Assembly: GCA_044224705.1 (NCBI GenBank)
Contig: JBGAJY010000194.1
Coordinates: forward strand, 1 to 10,521
Direction: 5' to 3'
Length of the DNA stretch: 10,521 nucleotides
Source of the DNA: M3007 sp044224705
GTDB lineage: Bacteria; Bacteroidota; Bacteroidia; Chitinophagales; Saprospiraceae
Positions 1-6,331 of this stretch are shown here, piece after piece. Both the position numbers and the translations under genes were made by a program. Position 1 is the first letter of the stretch. Every line of letters starts with the position of its first letter. The notes under the pieces are model-generated. The model saw only the letters and a program-made list of their open reading frames with translations, made no database searches and was not told the DNA's origin.

Positions 1-1
1 A

Positions 2-23
2 GCGCCAACCTCCAGGTTGGCGC
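2..23. repeat. perfect 10-bp inverted repeat, possible terminator of an upstream gene
   Basis: GCGCCAACCT at 2-11 is followed by CC and by its exact reverse complement AGGTTGGCGC at 14-23. The stem is GC-rich and the nominal loop is only two bases, so as RNA the top pairs would have to open. No T-run follows on the plus strand, so a classical Rho-independent terminator is not fully supported. Its place before a plus-strand regulator fits the end of a transcript coming from outside the window. The symmetry is certain; the function is inferred. Confidence 0.6.
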
Positions 24-137
24 AACTCCAGTCGGGAAAAACACCCACAGCAGCCCCGAAAAGGTAATTGATAAGGATTGAAATTATTTTAAAACCCACT
101 AGACATGCGCCTACCAGGAGCTTGGCGCTACAGCAAC

Positions 138-893
138 ATGAACACCATCATTATTGAAGACGAAAACCTCAGCGCCCAACGCCTCGAAGGCATGCTGAAA
201 AAAATCGATCCAGCCATCCGGGTGCTGGCCACCCTGCCTTCCGTCGCGGATTCGGTGCAGTGGCTGCGCCGCAACGACGCCCCCGACCTGGTTTTTATGG
301 ACATTCACCTCGAAGACGATCTGTGCTTCAAGATTTTCGAGCTCGCGCCGCTACAGTCGCCGGTCATTTTTACCACGGCCTATGATGAGTACATGATCAA
401 GGCTTTCAAGGTCAACAGCATCGATTACCTGCTGAAACCCGTGAACCCGGCCGAACTGGAAGCCGCCCTTCAAAAATTCAGGGCCCTCCGCGAACAATTC
501 GCCAAACCGGATTTCAACACTTTGCTCCAGTACATCGGTCAGCGCACGCCGGAGTACAAAACGCGGTTTATGATCACCGTAGGCACAAAAATCCGCAGCA
601 TCGAAACTGCAGACGTGGCTTATTTTTTTTCCGATGAAAAAATCACCTTCATGGTGACCCGCGAAGGCCAGCAGCTGCCCATCGATTTCAGCCTCGACAA
701 ACTCACGACCCTGCTCGATCCAAAGCATTTTTTCCGCGCCAACCGCCAGTTCCTGGTCGGTTTCGAGGCCATCCAGAACGTGTTCACCCATTTCAAAGGC
801 AAATTGAAAATCGAGCTGGCGCCCAAAACGCGGCACGACGTGTTCGTGAGCGGCGACCGGATGACCGATTTTAAAGAGTGGCTGGGGAAATAA
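138..893 (+). CDS. LytTR-family response regulator (CheY-like receiver plus LytTR DNA-binding domain)
   Basis: This is a 251-residue cytoplasmic response regulator expected to bind DNA after phosphorylation by a histidine kinase. The receiver domain spans about residues 1-118: acidic pocket E8/D9, phospho-acceptor D55 in VFMDIHL, switch T79/T80 in IFTTAY, and conserved K100 in LLKPVNP. A LytTR output domain occupies about 145-250, with the usual ANRQFLV segment near 201-207. The length is typical of the LytR/AlgR group. An in-frame ATG exists at 105, but the eleven extra residues resemble no receiver start. The ATG at 138 places the first beta strand (MNTIIIEDE) at the terminus as in relatives, so it is preferred. 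No strong ribosome-binding site is visible. No kinase gene is adjacent inside the window; its partner may lie upstream of base 1, or it may use the kinase at 3417. The gene converges on the lipoprotein gene at 985-2262. Confidence 0.93.
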   Translation: MNTIIIEDENLSAQRLEGMLKKIDPAIRVLATLPSVADSVQWLRRNDAPDLVFMDIHLEDDLCFKIFELAPLQSPVIFTTAYDEYMIKAFKVNSIDYLLKPVNPAELEAALQKFRALREQFAKPDFNTLLQYIGQRTPEYKTRFMITVGTKIRSIETADVAYFFSDEKITFMVTREGQQLPIDFSLDKLTTLLDPKHFFRANRQFLVGFEAIQNVFTHFKGKLKIELAPKTRHDVFVSGDRMTDFKEWLGK

Positions 894-908
894 GAGGAGC
901 ACAACCGG

Positions 909-960
909 TTGCCATACGAATGACGATTCCATGGGCATGGAATCGTCATTCGTATGGCAA
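909..960. repeat. perfect 25-bp inverted repeat between convergent genes
   Basis: Bases 909-933 are the exact reverse complement of 936-960, with only GG at the centre: 25 uninterrupted base pairs. It starts 16 bp after the stop of the regulator gene and ends 24 bp before the stop of the minus-strand gene, so both transcripts would read into it. A bidirectional terminator is the simplest reading. However, neither flank has a T-run, and the stem is much longer than in most terminators. A mobile palindromic element or a cruciform-forming site are alternatives. The short frames seen across it are mirror images of one another and are not genes. Confidence 0.85.
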
Positions 961-984
961 AACAACCACTGAGGGTGTCCGATT

Positions 985-2262
985 TTACAGGGGTTTCAGG
1001 TGCTGTTCCACGGCCCATTTTCCAATCTTTTCACCCAATTCAAGACCTTTTACGCAGGAAAACCTGAAGTGAATACCTGCCAGCACACGCGATTCGGCAT
1101 TTTCGTGCGCGGCCTGGCTGAAACTGCCAAAAGAACGGACAGCGCCGGCCGGGTCGGCCGTTGTAGACATCATCGTAAAAGGTGTCTGGTCGCCCAGCAC
1201 TGTTGCCAGCACGGTCGCCGCGGCATTGCCCAGGGTGCTGTGGGTGGAAGGGTAGTCCTGCACAGGCGGTGTCGGTTCGGCCGGTTCCCATTGCGGATCG
1301 GCCGTGGTATTCGGGTTGCCGTCTGTTTCCGCTGCGCGGATGGCCGTGTAGGGGCGCCAGAAGTTGTAGTGGAATTTGGAATCCCAGCCGGCCGTGTAGG
1401 AGTCTGCCATGGCCATATTGACCAGTGCAAAAAGCCTTGCCGTACCTGGGAGGTCCAGTTGACGGCCTTCGGCCACTACCCTGGCCACGCGGTTCCAGCC
1501 AATTTCGGAGAACTCGTACCAAAATTTCGCGATGGCGGTTTGTTCCGTTGTACGGGATGCACTGAGTTTTTGCCCCACCCGTTTTACTTCTTCAAAGTCG
1601 TCGGCATAGGCCGGACTGCCGAGCGCCGGATGAGGCCCGACCCGGAATTGCTCGGGATTTTCCAGACAAAAGGGTTGCATGGTACGCCAGTGCGGCGCGA
1701 ACAGGAAACCAAAGGGCGGGACACCCTGATAGACCCCGGCCTGACCGTTGGAGGGCGGCACCGGGCTGATGGGGTCCTGGAAGGCGCCGTCGTTCTGGCG
1801 CAATGCCAGGATAGCGGCTGCGGCTTTTTTTCCCAGATCGATGCCCTGGGTTTTGGCTTTGCCTTCAGGCACGGCTGCCAGCGATGTCGCCAGGCGAGCG
1901 TCCAGCATAGGTTTCTGATCCGGCTGCGAAGCGACCAGTACCTCGTACGCAGCGCTTGCCACTGCGGCGATGGGATCCGCGCTTTTGTCCTTTTCGTGAA
2001 ATGCATAGGATTGGTAGCGCGGGGAGATGGCGTTGAGGGCATCGTGCATGGCCAGGTGCGTCATGGCATATACGCGGGAGCCCAGCAAACTGTGTTGTGT
2101 GACGGCGCCGCCCATGGTTTCAAATACCGCCACGTTCCAGTCCAGAATAATCTGGTTGGAGTACTTCGTGAGGTCGGGGGCGGCGATGTCGTTCGCGTCC
2201 TTACAAGCAAAGAACAGGGCGAGCAGACTGGTCAGAATGATTGAAAAAAGATTGTTTTTCAT
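985..2262 (-). CDS. putative lipoprotein, vanadium-dependent haloperoxidase / PAP2-type acid phosphatase family
   Basis: The 425-residue product has a signal peptide ending in a lipobox-like LFFAC, with lipidated C20 expected. The following residues K21 D22 A23 N24 D25 resemble Bacteroidota lipoprotein surface-export signals, so an outer-membrane location is likely. The vanadate/phosphate-binding signature of the PAP2/haloperoxidase superfamily is present in order: K296-x6-R303-P304, P338-S-T-H341, and S391-R392-x5-H398. These would hold the oxyanion, with H341 and H398 as the catalytic histidines. The superfamily oxidises halides with hydrogen peroxide or removes phosphate; sequence alone does not decide which, though the long all-helical architecture favours the bacterial haloperoxidase-like branch. 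Two departures are visible: Thr replaces Gly in the PSGH motif, and Ser402 occupies the Asp position of the phosphatase HxxxD. The ATG at 2262 follows an A/T-rich leader, 45 bp after the desaturase-like gene, so co-transcription is likely. Confidence 0.87.
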   Translation of the reverse strand: MKNNLFSIILTSLLALFFACKDANDIAAPDLTKYSNQIILDWNVAVFETMGGAVTQHSLLGSRVYAMTHLAMHDALNAISPRYQSYAFHEKDKSADPIAAVASAAYEVLVASQPDQKPMLDARLATSLAAVPEGKAKTQGIDLGKKAAAAILALRQNDGAFQDPISPVPPSNGQAGVYQGVPPFGFLFAPHWRTMQPFCLENPEQFRVGPHPALGSPAYADDFEEVKRVGQKLSASRTTEQTAIAKFWYEFSEIGWNRVARVVAEGRQLDLPGTARLFALVNMAMADSYTAGWDSKFHYNFWRPYTAIRAAETDGNPNTTADPQWEPAEPTPPVQDYPSTHSTLGNAAATVLATVLGDQTPFTMMSTTADPAGAVRSFGSFSQAAHENAESRVLAGIHFRFSCVKGLELGEKIGKWAVEQHLKPL

Positions 2263-2307
2263 TGATTTTAAAAATTTGTGTTTGAAAAAAAAGATACAGA
2301 ATGAGGG

Positions 2308-3063
2308 TTATCGGGCCGTTTTGTTGATGTCCTTGAACAGCAGCATGTCGGCCACCCGATCCGAAGCGCCGGGGTAAAATCCGGCCTCGTATTCGTAGGT
2401 GGCCGGGTTGTGGAATGTCCCGAACAGCATGTCGAACAGGGGCAGATCGGAGTAATTGTAGCGGTGAATGTGCATGGCGTGGTGGTAGCCATGGCTTTCG
2501 GGGCGTTGGACGAGGTAGCCCAGCCAACGCGGCGTTTTGATGTTGGCATGCTGGAAAATGCTGAAGAAATTGGTCACCAGCAGCACGATGGTAATGGCCT
2601 GCGGGTCCAAACCCATCAGTACCGAAAAACAGACGGTACCCAGCGCCGTAAAACCCACCATGTCGGAGGGGCTGAAATAGAAGGCTCCGAAGGTGTCGAG
2701 CCGCTCCGCGCTGTGGTGCATCTGGTGGAAGACTTTCCAGAGCAGGTCGCTGGAGTGCATGGCCCGGTGCCAGACGTAAAGGCCGAATTCGTACAGCAAC
2801 ACCCCCGCCAGGGCGCTCCCGCCGACCCCGAGACCGGACAACTCGATCAGTTGCGATTCGGGTAAAAAACGCGCCCACAACAGCGGGAGGTAGCTGGACA
2901 AATAGAAGTAGATGAAAAAGGAAACGATGCCTTTGGTTTTCCAATGGTGGACCGGGGGCAGCGGCCGGGCCGGGAACAGCGCCTCGACGAGCATGAGCAG
3001 GGCGTACATGCCGATGATCATCAAGGAGATGGGGTCGAGCAAAATTTCAATGGGTGATGGCAT
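2308..3063 (-). CDS. fatty acid hydroxylase / sterol desaturase superfamily membrane protein
   Basis: This 251-residue integral membrane protein is a probable non-haem di-iron oxygenase acting on a lipid or isoprenoid C-H bond. The three histidine clusters of the family are present: H99-x3-H103 (HRAMH), H113-x2-H116-H117 (HQMHH) and H191-x2-H194-H195 (HGYHH). Additional histidines at 172, 198 and 200 may complete the iron site. Hydrophobic membrane segments lie around residues 8-30, 46-66, 78-97 and 135-170. The length is normal for the bacterial subfamily. The start is the ATG at 3063. A TTG three codons upstream (3072) is also open, but an in-frame TAA lies just before it, so the choice matters by only three residues. 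It is the first gene of the minus-strand pair, with the haloperoxidase-like lipoprotein 45 bp downstream. The substrate cannot be read from the sequence. Confidence 0.92.
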   Translation of the reverse strand: MPSPIEILLDPISLMIIGMYALLMLVEALFPARPLPPVHHWKTKGIVSFFIYFYLSSYLPLLWARFLPESQLIELSGLGVGGSALAGVLLYEFGLYVWHRAMHSSDLLWKVFHQMHHSAERLDTFGAFYFSPSDMVGFTALGTVCFSVLMGLDPQAITIVLLVTNFFSIFQHANIKTPRWLGYLVQRPESHGYHHAMHIHRYNYSDLPLFDMLFGTFHNPATYEYEAGFYPGASDRVADMLLFKDINKTAR

Positions 3064-3191
3064 GGCATTCAATTTTTACAGGTTATTGTTCATTGATCAT
3101 GGGTCGGCTGAATGGTCATTTCTGCCGGGGCGCTCCGTTCCGGCCGCGCCCGGATGGTTGATGAAAGGATTGTTTTCATGTGCTTTATTTT

Positions 3192-3205
3192 TTTGTCGGG
3201 ACAAA
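3192..3205. promoter_or_regulatory. 14-bp palindrome, candidate operator
   Basis: TTTGTC, GG and GACAAA form a perfect 6-bp dyad inside the divergent region, next to a T-rich stretch. Size and position suit a dimeric regulator's binding site, but a dyad this short can occur by chance. No regulator is assigned. Confidence 0.25.
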
Positions 3206-3310
3206 GAAGCAGGAGGCCCGCGGGGGCGAGCAAGCGAGTTTCGGTGAGCCGTACCGCTGTTTCGATACACGGGAAAAAACGGCGGTCAATGCCGGTAATC
3301 GGGGAAAAGA

Positions 3311-3370
3311 GTCGTTGGCCGGGTCAATTCTGCCTATTGTGTCGTTGACCTAAAAATTCGGTCGTTGGGC
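3311..3370 (+). promoter_or_regulatory. three helically phased direct repeats (GTCGTTGRSC), candidate regulator-binding array
   Basis: GTCGTTGGCC at 3311, GTCGTTGACC at 3341 and GTCGTTGGGC at 3361 share seven identical leading bases. They are spaced exactly 30 and 20 bp apart, that is three and two helical turns. The last copy ends 46 bp before the sensor kinase ATG. LytTR-domain proteins bind pairs of short direct repeats about two turns apart that contain a GTT core, so autoregulation by the adjacent LytTR regulator is plausible. The match to published LytTR consensus sites is only partial. Confidence 0.4.
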
Positions 3371-3416
3371 GAAAGAGCGATACGCCGAGCGGGCTGGAAA
3401 ACCTATTTTCGTCCGG

Positions 3417-4475
3417 ATGAACAAGCAGAAATGGACCATCATCGGCGGGCACTGCCTTTACTGGGTGCTCTTTTTCCTGTTCGACTGGCTGGCTATCAGC
3501 GGGAGAGTGGGCGAGGTGGACCTCGTTCATTTTTTCAAAGCGGCTTCCATCAACTTCGTATCGGCTGCCTGGCTGGCCTATTCGACCATCTACTGGTTCC
3601 GCGCCAATTGGTTCAACGGACGGCGCCGGCGTATTTTCCCGGGCATCGTAGCGCTCATCCTGCTGGCCGGGTTGCTCCGTCATGCCCTGAACACAGTGTT
3701 GCTGTATATTCCCATGCTCGGCACCCATATCGACGACGTACCCTCCTGGCTGTCGTACTGGAAACCGCGTTATGTATTGGGCAGCATTGTGTCGCCGGTG
3801 CTGCAGGCGAGCATTGTGGTGATGGTCTATTTTTTTCAATTGTGGACGCGCCAGCAACGCATCATCGAAAAAGCCAAACGCGAAAAAGTCGAAGCCGAAC
3901 TGGAACTGCTGAAATCGCAGGTGGAGCCGCATTTCATTTTTAATACGTTGAACAACATTTATTACCTCGCCCAAAACAACCACCCCAGCACGGGCGAAAT
4001 GGTTTACCGGCTCGCGCAGTTGCTCAGTTATATGCTCTATGACAGCCGGAAATCCCTGATACCGGTGGAAAAAGAGCTGGACTATATTCGCGACTATGTC
4101 AATCTCGAACGTATTCGCTACGGTGAAAAACTCGATGTATCCGTCAATGTTTTCGGCGCCATGAAAGACGCCATGGCGCCTCCGTTGCTCCTCTTGCCGC
4201 TTGTGGAGAACGCTTTCAAACACGGCATCGCCCCGCAAGGCAGCGGCTGGATCAGGGTGGATGTGTCGCGCCGCAACGGCCAGCTGGTCTGTAAAGTGGA
4301 GAACAGCATGCCCGGGCAGGCACTGCCGCCCAACAAACCGGGCGAATCCTCGGGCCTGGGGCTGAGCAACCTCGAAAACCGCCTCGAAGCACTCTTTCCC
4401 GAACAACACGAGCTGAAAACCCTGCGCGGAAAGGAGTCGTTTCTCTCCGTGTTGTCCATACCCGTAAGTACCTGA
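3417..4475 (+). CDS. LytS/YehU-like sensor histidine kinase (His_kinase family)
   Basis: This 352-residue inner-membrane sensor kinase phosphorylates a LytTR response regulator, almost certainly the one encoded 74 bp downstream. The N-terminal 140 residues form about four membrane segments (near 7-28, 42-60, 74-98 and 118-140) with no recognisable extracellular sensor domain. A charged helix (about 145-167) leads into the phospho-acceptor H172 in VEPHFIFNTLN, the hallmark of this kinase family. The ATP-binding lobe shows the N-box around N265 (PLVENAFKHG) and a G-box at 313-318 (GLGLSN), followed by the conserved ENRL. Both halves are complete and of ordinary length. The ATG at 3417 gives the hydrophobic N-terminus expected; no clear ribosome-binding site precedes it. 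The ligand is unknown; short multi-helix sensors of this group usually read an envelope or small-molecule cue. Confidence 0.94.
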   Translation: MNKQKWTIIGGHCLYWVLFFLFDWLAISGRVGEVDLVHFFKAASINFVSAAWLAYSTIYWFRANWFNGRRRRIFPGIVALILLAGLLRHALNTVLLYIPMLGTHIDDVPSWLSYWKPRYVLGSIVSPVLQASIVVMVYFFQLWTRQQRIIEKAKREKVEAELELLKSQVEPHFIFNTLNNIYYLAQNNHPSTGEMVYRLAQLLSYMLYDSRKSLIPVEKELDYIRDYVNLERIRYGEKLDVSVNVFGAMKDAMAPPLLLLPLVENAFKHGIAPQGSGWIRVDVSRRNGQLVCKVENSMPGQALPPNKPGESSGLGLSNLENRLEALFPEQHELKTLRGKESFLSVLSIPVST

Positions 4476-4478
4476 ATG

Positions 4479-4531
4479 TTTTACCGCAAACTCGCCCGGC
4501 ATTCGCGAATTTTAGCGACTTAGCGGTAAAA
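4479..4531. repeat. 53-bp imperfect dyad between kinase and regulator genes
   Basis: TTTTACCGC (4479-4487) pairs exactly with GCGGTAAAA (4523-4531). Pairing continues inward with two mismatches to give 15 matches in 17 positions (4479-4495 with 4515-4531). At the shared centre lies a separate perfect palindrome, ATTCGCGAAT (4501-4510). It fills most of the 74-bp gap between the kinase stop and the regulator ATG. It could be an mRNA hairpin tuning the ratio of the two proteins, a binding site, or a copy of a dispersed intergenic repeat. The sequence does not choose between these. Confidence 0.6.
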
Positions 4532-4549
4532 TTTAACCCAATCCTCCCT

Positions 4550-5248
4550 ATGATCAACTGCCTGATTGTAGAAGACGAACCGCTGGCTGCCGAATTACTC
4601 AAGTCGTACCTCGACAAGGTGCCCGACCTGGCCCTGAGCGCCCATTGCGACTCAGCCGTGGATGCCTTCGGCGTATTGCAGCGGCAGCCTATCGATCTGA
4701 TGTTTCTTGATATCCGCCTGCCGCGGCTCACAGGACTGGAACTGCTGAAAACACTGCCGCACCCGCCACCCGTAATCCTCACGACGGCATACCGCGACTA
4801 TGCGGTGGAAAGCTACGACTACGATGTGCTGGACTATCTGGTCAAACCCATCCAGTTCGACCGCTTCCTCAAAGCAGTCGGGAAATATTACCAGCGCCAA
4901 TCGGTGCAAATACCTGTACAGGCTGCCGCCGACGCCTTTGAACAGGCCTATCACTTCTTCCGGGTGGATCGCGAGCAGCAGAAAGTCTGGCTCCGCGATA
5001 TTCTTTACATCGAAGGGCTGGGCGATTATGTCAAGGTATTTACCCCGGCCGGCCCCATCGTTACCTACGAACGGTTGTCGTACCTGGAAGAAAAACTACC
5101 CGAAGAACATTTTTTGCGGGTGCACAAATCCTACATCATCGCCATCGATAAAGTCCAGTCTTTTTCCGGTTCGGTTGTCAAAATCGCCGGGAAGCGGATT
5201 CCGGTCGGCAGGATGTTCAAGGACCGGCTGCTGCGTTTTGGAAGATAA
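4550..5248 (+). CDS. LytTR-family response regulator, partner of the upstream sensor kinase
   Basis: This 232-residue DNA-binding response regulator is the cognate partner of the LytS-like kinase by adjacency and same strand. The receiver (about 1-118) has E8/D9/E10, phospho-acceptor D54 in LMFLDIRLP, switch T78/T79 in ILTTAY, and K99 in LVKPIQF. The LytTR domain (about 138-231) begins at FFRVD and includes the conserved ILYIEGLGDYVKV, LPEEHFLRVHKSYII and IPVGRMFKD stretches, a textbook Bacteroidota version. The length is standard for the family. The ATG at 4550 opens with the usual MINCLIVEDE, so the start is secure although the preceding bases (CCTCCCT) offer no Shine-Dalgarno match. It shares architecture with the regulator at 138-893 but is clearly a different, diverged paralogue. 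Likely targets are its own operon and neighbouring envelope genes, which is inference. Confidence 0.95.
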   Translation: MINCLIVEDEPLAAELLKSYLDKVPDLALSAHCDSAVDAFGVLQRQPIDLMFLDIRLPRLTGLELLKTLPHPPPVILTTAYRDYAVESYDYDVLDYLVKPIQFDRFLKAVGKYYQRQSVQIPVQAAADAFEQAYHFFRVDREQQKVWLRDILYIEGLGDYVKVFTPAGPIVTYERLSYLEEKLPEEHFLRVHKSYIIAIDKVQSFSGSVVKIAGKRIPVGRMFKDRLLRFGR

Positions 5249-5332
5249 ATCTTGTTCAGTGCAACGTATCGGAAGACTTGCTCGTCTCTCTTCGGGTACG
5301 AAGCCCTTACCGCGATCAAATCAGGAAGCAAA

Positions 5333-6331
5333 ATGCCGCATGCTGGTCTATTTTTCCGAAACCCTTTGACAATACACCCTTTTGTCCGGACAAGCTGGAT
5401 GCTGCTTTTGTGTCTTTTTACTACCGAAGTCTGGCCGAACCCCAATTGGGACCTGACCCTCACCGAAGCTGAATGGGCCACTTCCGACATCATCCGGATA
5501 CCCTTTACCCTCACGGGCACCCTGATCACCGTGCGCGCCAAAGTGGACACGACCGAAGGCAATTTTTTCTTCGATACCGGCTCGAGCGACTTGCTGCTCA
5601 ACTACCGGCATTTCCGAACCCAGGCGGGCTCCGCCACCACGGCGGGCGGGGGGGTCACCGGAAAAGTTCGGGTGCTGGGCTCCATCCGGATGGACACACT
5701 GGTCCTCGACAACCTGGTGGCCACCGATATTTCCGCCCAATTGCTCGACCTGTCACACATCGAAAACGCTAAAAAGACCGATCTCGTAGGCATCATCGGC
5801 TACGAGGTGTTCAAAGACTACGAGGTGCTGTTCGATTATGCCTCGTTCCGGCTGGTCCTGATCCGCACCGACCGGAGAGGCAACCCGATCACACCGCTGC
5901 CCGACTGGGAATACCAGGCCCGGGAAAGTTTTCCGCTCGACGTGGCGGGCCATGTCGCCGTGGTGAAGGTTAAATTTGCAGCGGCGCCGGGCTTGCGTTT
6001 TGCCCTCGATTCGGGCGCCGAGCAAAATCTGCTGAGCAATTCCGCAGGCGACCGTTTTTTGAAAGACAACTTCGAGATCGGCAAACGCACCAAACTGCAC
6101 GGCGCAGGCCGGAAAAGCGTCGAAGTGCTCAGCGGCAAACTGCTCAATGCCCGACTCGATTCGCTGCGCTTCCGGCCCATGGCGACTATCCTGACCAACC
6201 TCAGTGAAATAAATTCCACCTATCAAACCGACGTGGATGGTATCCTGGGCTATGAATTTCTGTCTCAACGACCGGTAGCCATTAATTATAAAAAACGGCG
6301 GCTGACGTTTTATTCGGCGATTCGGCCGTAG
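5333..6331 (+). CDS. exported aspartic protease-like protein with two DTG/DSG motifs
   Basis: The 332-residue product looks like a single-chain pepsin/retropepsin-type protease. Each half has the catalytic signature: D81-T-G in FFDTGSSDLLL and D226-S-G in ALDSGAEQNLL. In each half a hydrophobic-Gly-Tyr element follows (IIGYEVF near 154; ILGYEF near 304) leading to a terminal strand. This gives a clear internal duplication and both aspartates needed for one active site. The N-terminus carries a long basic segment and a hydrophobic core, WMLLLCLF (22-29), so export is likely. The ATG at 5333 is chosen because AGGAAG lies just upstream; ATG 5399 would give a shorter signal peptide, and a TTG at 5252 is open but its extra 27 residues look non-coding. 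No T9SS sorting domain is seen. It lies 84 bp after the regulator gene with no obvious terminator between, so read-through is possible. Its stop codon falls in a repeat. Confidence 0.82.
   Translation: MPHAGLFFRNPLTIHPFVRTSWMLLLCLFTTEVWPNPNWDLTLTEAEWATSDIIRIPFTLTGTLITVRAKVDTTEGNFFFDTGSSDLLLNYRHFRTQAGSATTAGGGVTGKVRVLGSIRMDTLVLDNLVATDISAQLLDLSHIENAKKTDLVGIIGYEVFKDYEVLFDYASFRLVLIRTDRRGNPITPLPDWEYQARESFPLDVAGHVAVVKVKFAAAPGLRFALDSGAEQNLLSNSAGDRFLKDNFEIGKRTKLHGAGRKSVEVLSGKLLNARLDSLRFRPMATILTNLSEINSTYQTDVDGILGYEFLSQRPVAINYKKRRLTFYSAIRP

Larger units (their letters stand above)
3064..3416. other. divergent intergenic control region
   Basis: These 353 bp separate the minus-strand desaturase gene from the plus-strand sensor kinase gene and should contain both promoters. 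I find no convincing Bacteroidota promoter pair (TTG with TAnnTTTG at proper spacing). The recognisable contents are a 14-bp palindrome near 3192 and three phased GTCGTTG repeats at 3311-3370. The open frames crossing the region have no recognisable protein character and unlikely composition, so I call no gene here. Confidence 0.6.

Noticed and set aside
61..137. Possible promoter (TTG at 68 and TATTTTAA at 85) ahead of the first regulator
   Set aside because: The spacing of 14 bases is shorter than expected for the Bacteroidota -33/-7 promoter and the -7 match is incomplete.
878..1072. Short frames crossing the 25-bp inverted repeat
   Set aside because: Their mirrored peptide segments arise from the palindrome itself and they overlap the 3' ends of two well-supported genes.
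985..2244. Long open frames on the plus strand opposite the haloperoxidase gene (up to 414 codons)
   Set aside because: They are antisense shadows of a GC-rich gene whose minus-strand product has a signal peptide and ordered family motifs; the plus-strand translations have no domain character.
3112..3348. Small plus-strand frame in the divergent intergenic region
   Set aside because: Its composition is unlike a protein, it has no motif or ribosome-binding site, and it overlaps the candidate regulatory repeats.
3324..4502. 392-codon minus-strand open frame opposite the sensor kinase
   Set aside because: The plus strand encodes a complete kinase with all boxes; the antisense product is rich in H, Q and R and lacks recognisable motifs.
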